Origin: Rhizobium deserti
GTDB lineage: Bacteria; Pseudomonadota; Alphaproteobacteria; Rhizobiales; Rhizobiaceae
Reading direction: 5' to 3'
Length of the DNA: 64,000 nucleotides
Assembly: GCF_004358025.1 (NCBI RefSeq)
Contig: NZ_SMTL01000001.1
Span: forward strand, 248,001 to 312,000
How positions within the stretch are numbered: the first letter of the stretch is position 1; the number at the start of each line of letters is the position of its first letter. A program made the translations under genes and the position numbers. The notes below the pieces were generated by a model, which did no database searches, was not told the DNA's origin, and saw nothing but the letters and a program-made list of their open reading frames with translations. Positions 63,176 through 64,000 of this stretch are shown here, piece by piece.

Positions 63176-64000
63176 CTACTCCGCCGGGATGCCGGCGGTC
63201 ACGCGAAAGAGGCTGCGCTCCTGTGCCCGTTTTTCCGGCCGGTGACGCGTCAGCGCCAGGATGAAGCCCGCCGTGACGCAAATGGCGATCATTGACGATC
63301 CGCCATAGGATATCAATGGGAGCGTCATGCCTTTCGCCGGCATCAACTCCAGATTGACACCGATATTGATCATCGACTGCATGCCGATCTGCAGCACCAG
63401 TCCTGCGACGGCGAAACGGTTGAAGTCGTTACGTTCCTTAAAGGCGTGGTTGAGGCCGCGCAGTACGATGAAGGCAAAAAGCAGCACCAGCGCCATGCAG
63501 AAGACGATGCCGAATTCCTCGGCCGCTACCGAAAAAATGAAGTCCGTATGGCTGTCGGGAAGGATGCGCTTGACCATTCCCTCGCCCGGCCCCTGGCCGA
63601 ACCAGCCCCCCCGTACGATTGCCTCATGGGCCGTCTCGACCTGGAAGCGGTCCCCTTCGCCGGTCAGGAACTTATCAAAACGCGCAGTCACGTGCGGCAG
63701 CATGTAATAGGCGGCTAGCAGCCCTCCGGCGCCGACGCCGCCGAGAAGCACGATCCAGAGCCAAGGCATGCCGGCCATGAAGAACATGCCCCCCCAGACG
63801 ACGCTCGTCAGGATGGTTTGCCCAAGGTCAGGCTGTGCAACAAGCAGCGCTGCAACAATGCCGAAAAGGATGATGGCGAACAGATTGCCCGGAATCTCCG
63901 GTTGCCGGGCATGCTCGGCAAACAGCCAGGCACACACAACAACGAAGGCAGGCTTCATGAATTCGGACGGCTGGATGGACAAGGCACCAACGCCGATCCA
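63176..64000 (-). CDS. ftsW: Lipid II polymerase FtsW, C-terminal part (gene runs off the window)
   Basis: FtsW is the SEDS-family glycan polymerase of the divisome, active with FtsI. The frame is open to base 64000; the 274 residues present start WIGVGALSIQPSEFMKPAFV, the SEDS LQPSE-like motif, and include VAQPDLGQTILTSVVWGGMF, FLTGEGDRFQV, GQGPGEGMVKRILPDSHTDF (extracytoplasmic loop with Asp) and PLISYGGSSMIAICVTAGFI near the end. The N-terminal four or so membrane segments lie outside. It heads the murG-murC-murB row in this window. Confidence 0.95.
   Translation of the reverse strand, partial: WIGVGALSIQPSEFMKPAFVVVCAWLFAEHARQPEIPGNLFAIILFGIVAALLVAQPDLGQTILTSVVWGGMFFMAGMPWLWIVLLGGVGAGGLLAAYYMLPHVTARFDKFLTGEGDRFQVETAHEAIVRGGWFGQGPGEGMVKRILPDSHTDFIFSVAAEEFGIVFCMALVLLFAFIVLRGLNHAFKERNDFNRFAVAGLVLQIGMQSMINIGVNLELMPAKGMTLPLISYGGSSMIAICVTAGFILALTRHRPEKRAQERSLFRVTAGIPAE

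Overview
The window is a GC-rich stretch of chromosome from an alphaproteobacterium, almost certainly Rhizobiaceae (Rhizobium, Agrobacterium or Neorhizobium type). Evidence for this placement: an exoR gene (regulator of the ExoS/ChvI system), an ExoD-family gene, popZ, DUF982 and DUF1236 genes, the serS-tatCBA-scpBA-nagZ-SPOR-argS block, and an ftsZ-lpxC-bamD-recN-ligA tail on the dcw (division and cell wall) cluster. No insertion sequence, prophage, plasmid gene or CRISPR array was seen.

Layout. 0-10.8 kb: one long minus-strand block read dgt, argS, a SPOR-domain membrane protein, nagZ, scpA, scpB, tatA, tatB, tatC, serS (cut by the window edge). 10.9-15 kb: erpA and xthA on plus, facing exoR and a FadL-type outer membrane protein on minus. 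15-20 kb: valS, popZ, pcm and a small gene on minus, separated by clear terminators. 20-25.9 kb: a loose accessory belt between and beyond two tRNA genes (Cys, Asn). It holds several proteins of about 30-60 residues, an ExoD protein, a BON-domain protein, DUF1236 and DUF982 proteins, and one frameshifted ester-cyclase/SnoaL-like pseudogene. 25.9-41 kb: a two-gene RND efflux system, uvrD, an ABM-domain protein, an M20 amidohydrolase, a DUF2778 (Tlde1-type) L,D-transpeptidase-like protein, pncA, azlCD, aminopeptidase P and a DUF1127-like small protein. 41-46.2 kb: prmA, a SCO protein with a small membrane protein, cheW, a small exported protein, creA, a DnaQ-like exonuclease and a GNAT acetyltransferase. 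46.2-64 kb: ligA, recN, bamD, lpxC, ftsZ, ftsA, ftsQ, ddlB, then an oppositely oriented MFS transporter, then murB, murC, murG and ftsW (cut by the window edge).

The dominant theme is envelope growth and division: precursor synthesis and export (murG, murC, murB, ddlB, ftsW), the division machine (ftsQ, ftsA, ftsZ), lipid A (lpxC), outer membrane assembly (bamD), muropeptide recycling (nagZ), SPOR-type septal binding and Tat export. A second theme is chromosome handling (scpAB, popZ, recN, ligA, uvrD, xthA, dgt).

I found no convincing undescribed multi-gene system. The observations most worth a second look are the belt of tiny membrane proteins at 20-24.3 kb, the MFS gene with two microproteins inside the dcw cluster, the very large SPOR protein, the ester-cyclase-like pseudogene, the membrane-anchored DUF2778 protein, and several precise inverted repeats (43.62, 36.45 and 42.98/43.06 kb). 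Coordinates of starts were chosen from Shine-Dalgarno spacing and family N-termini; alternatives are stated where they matter.
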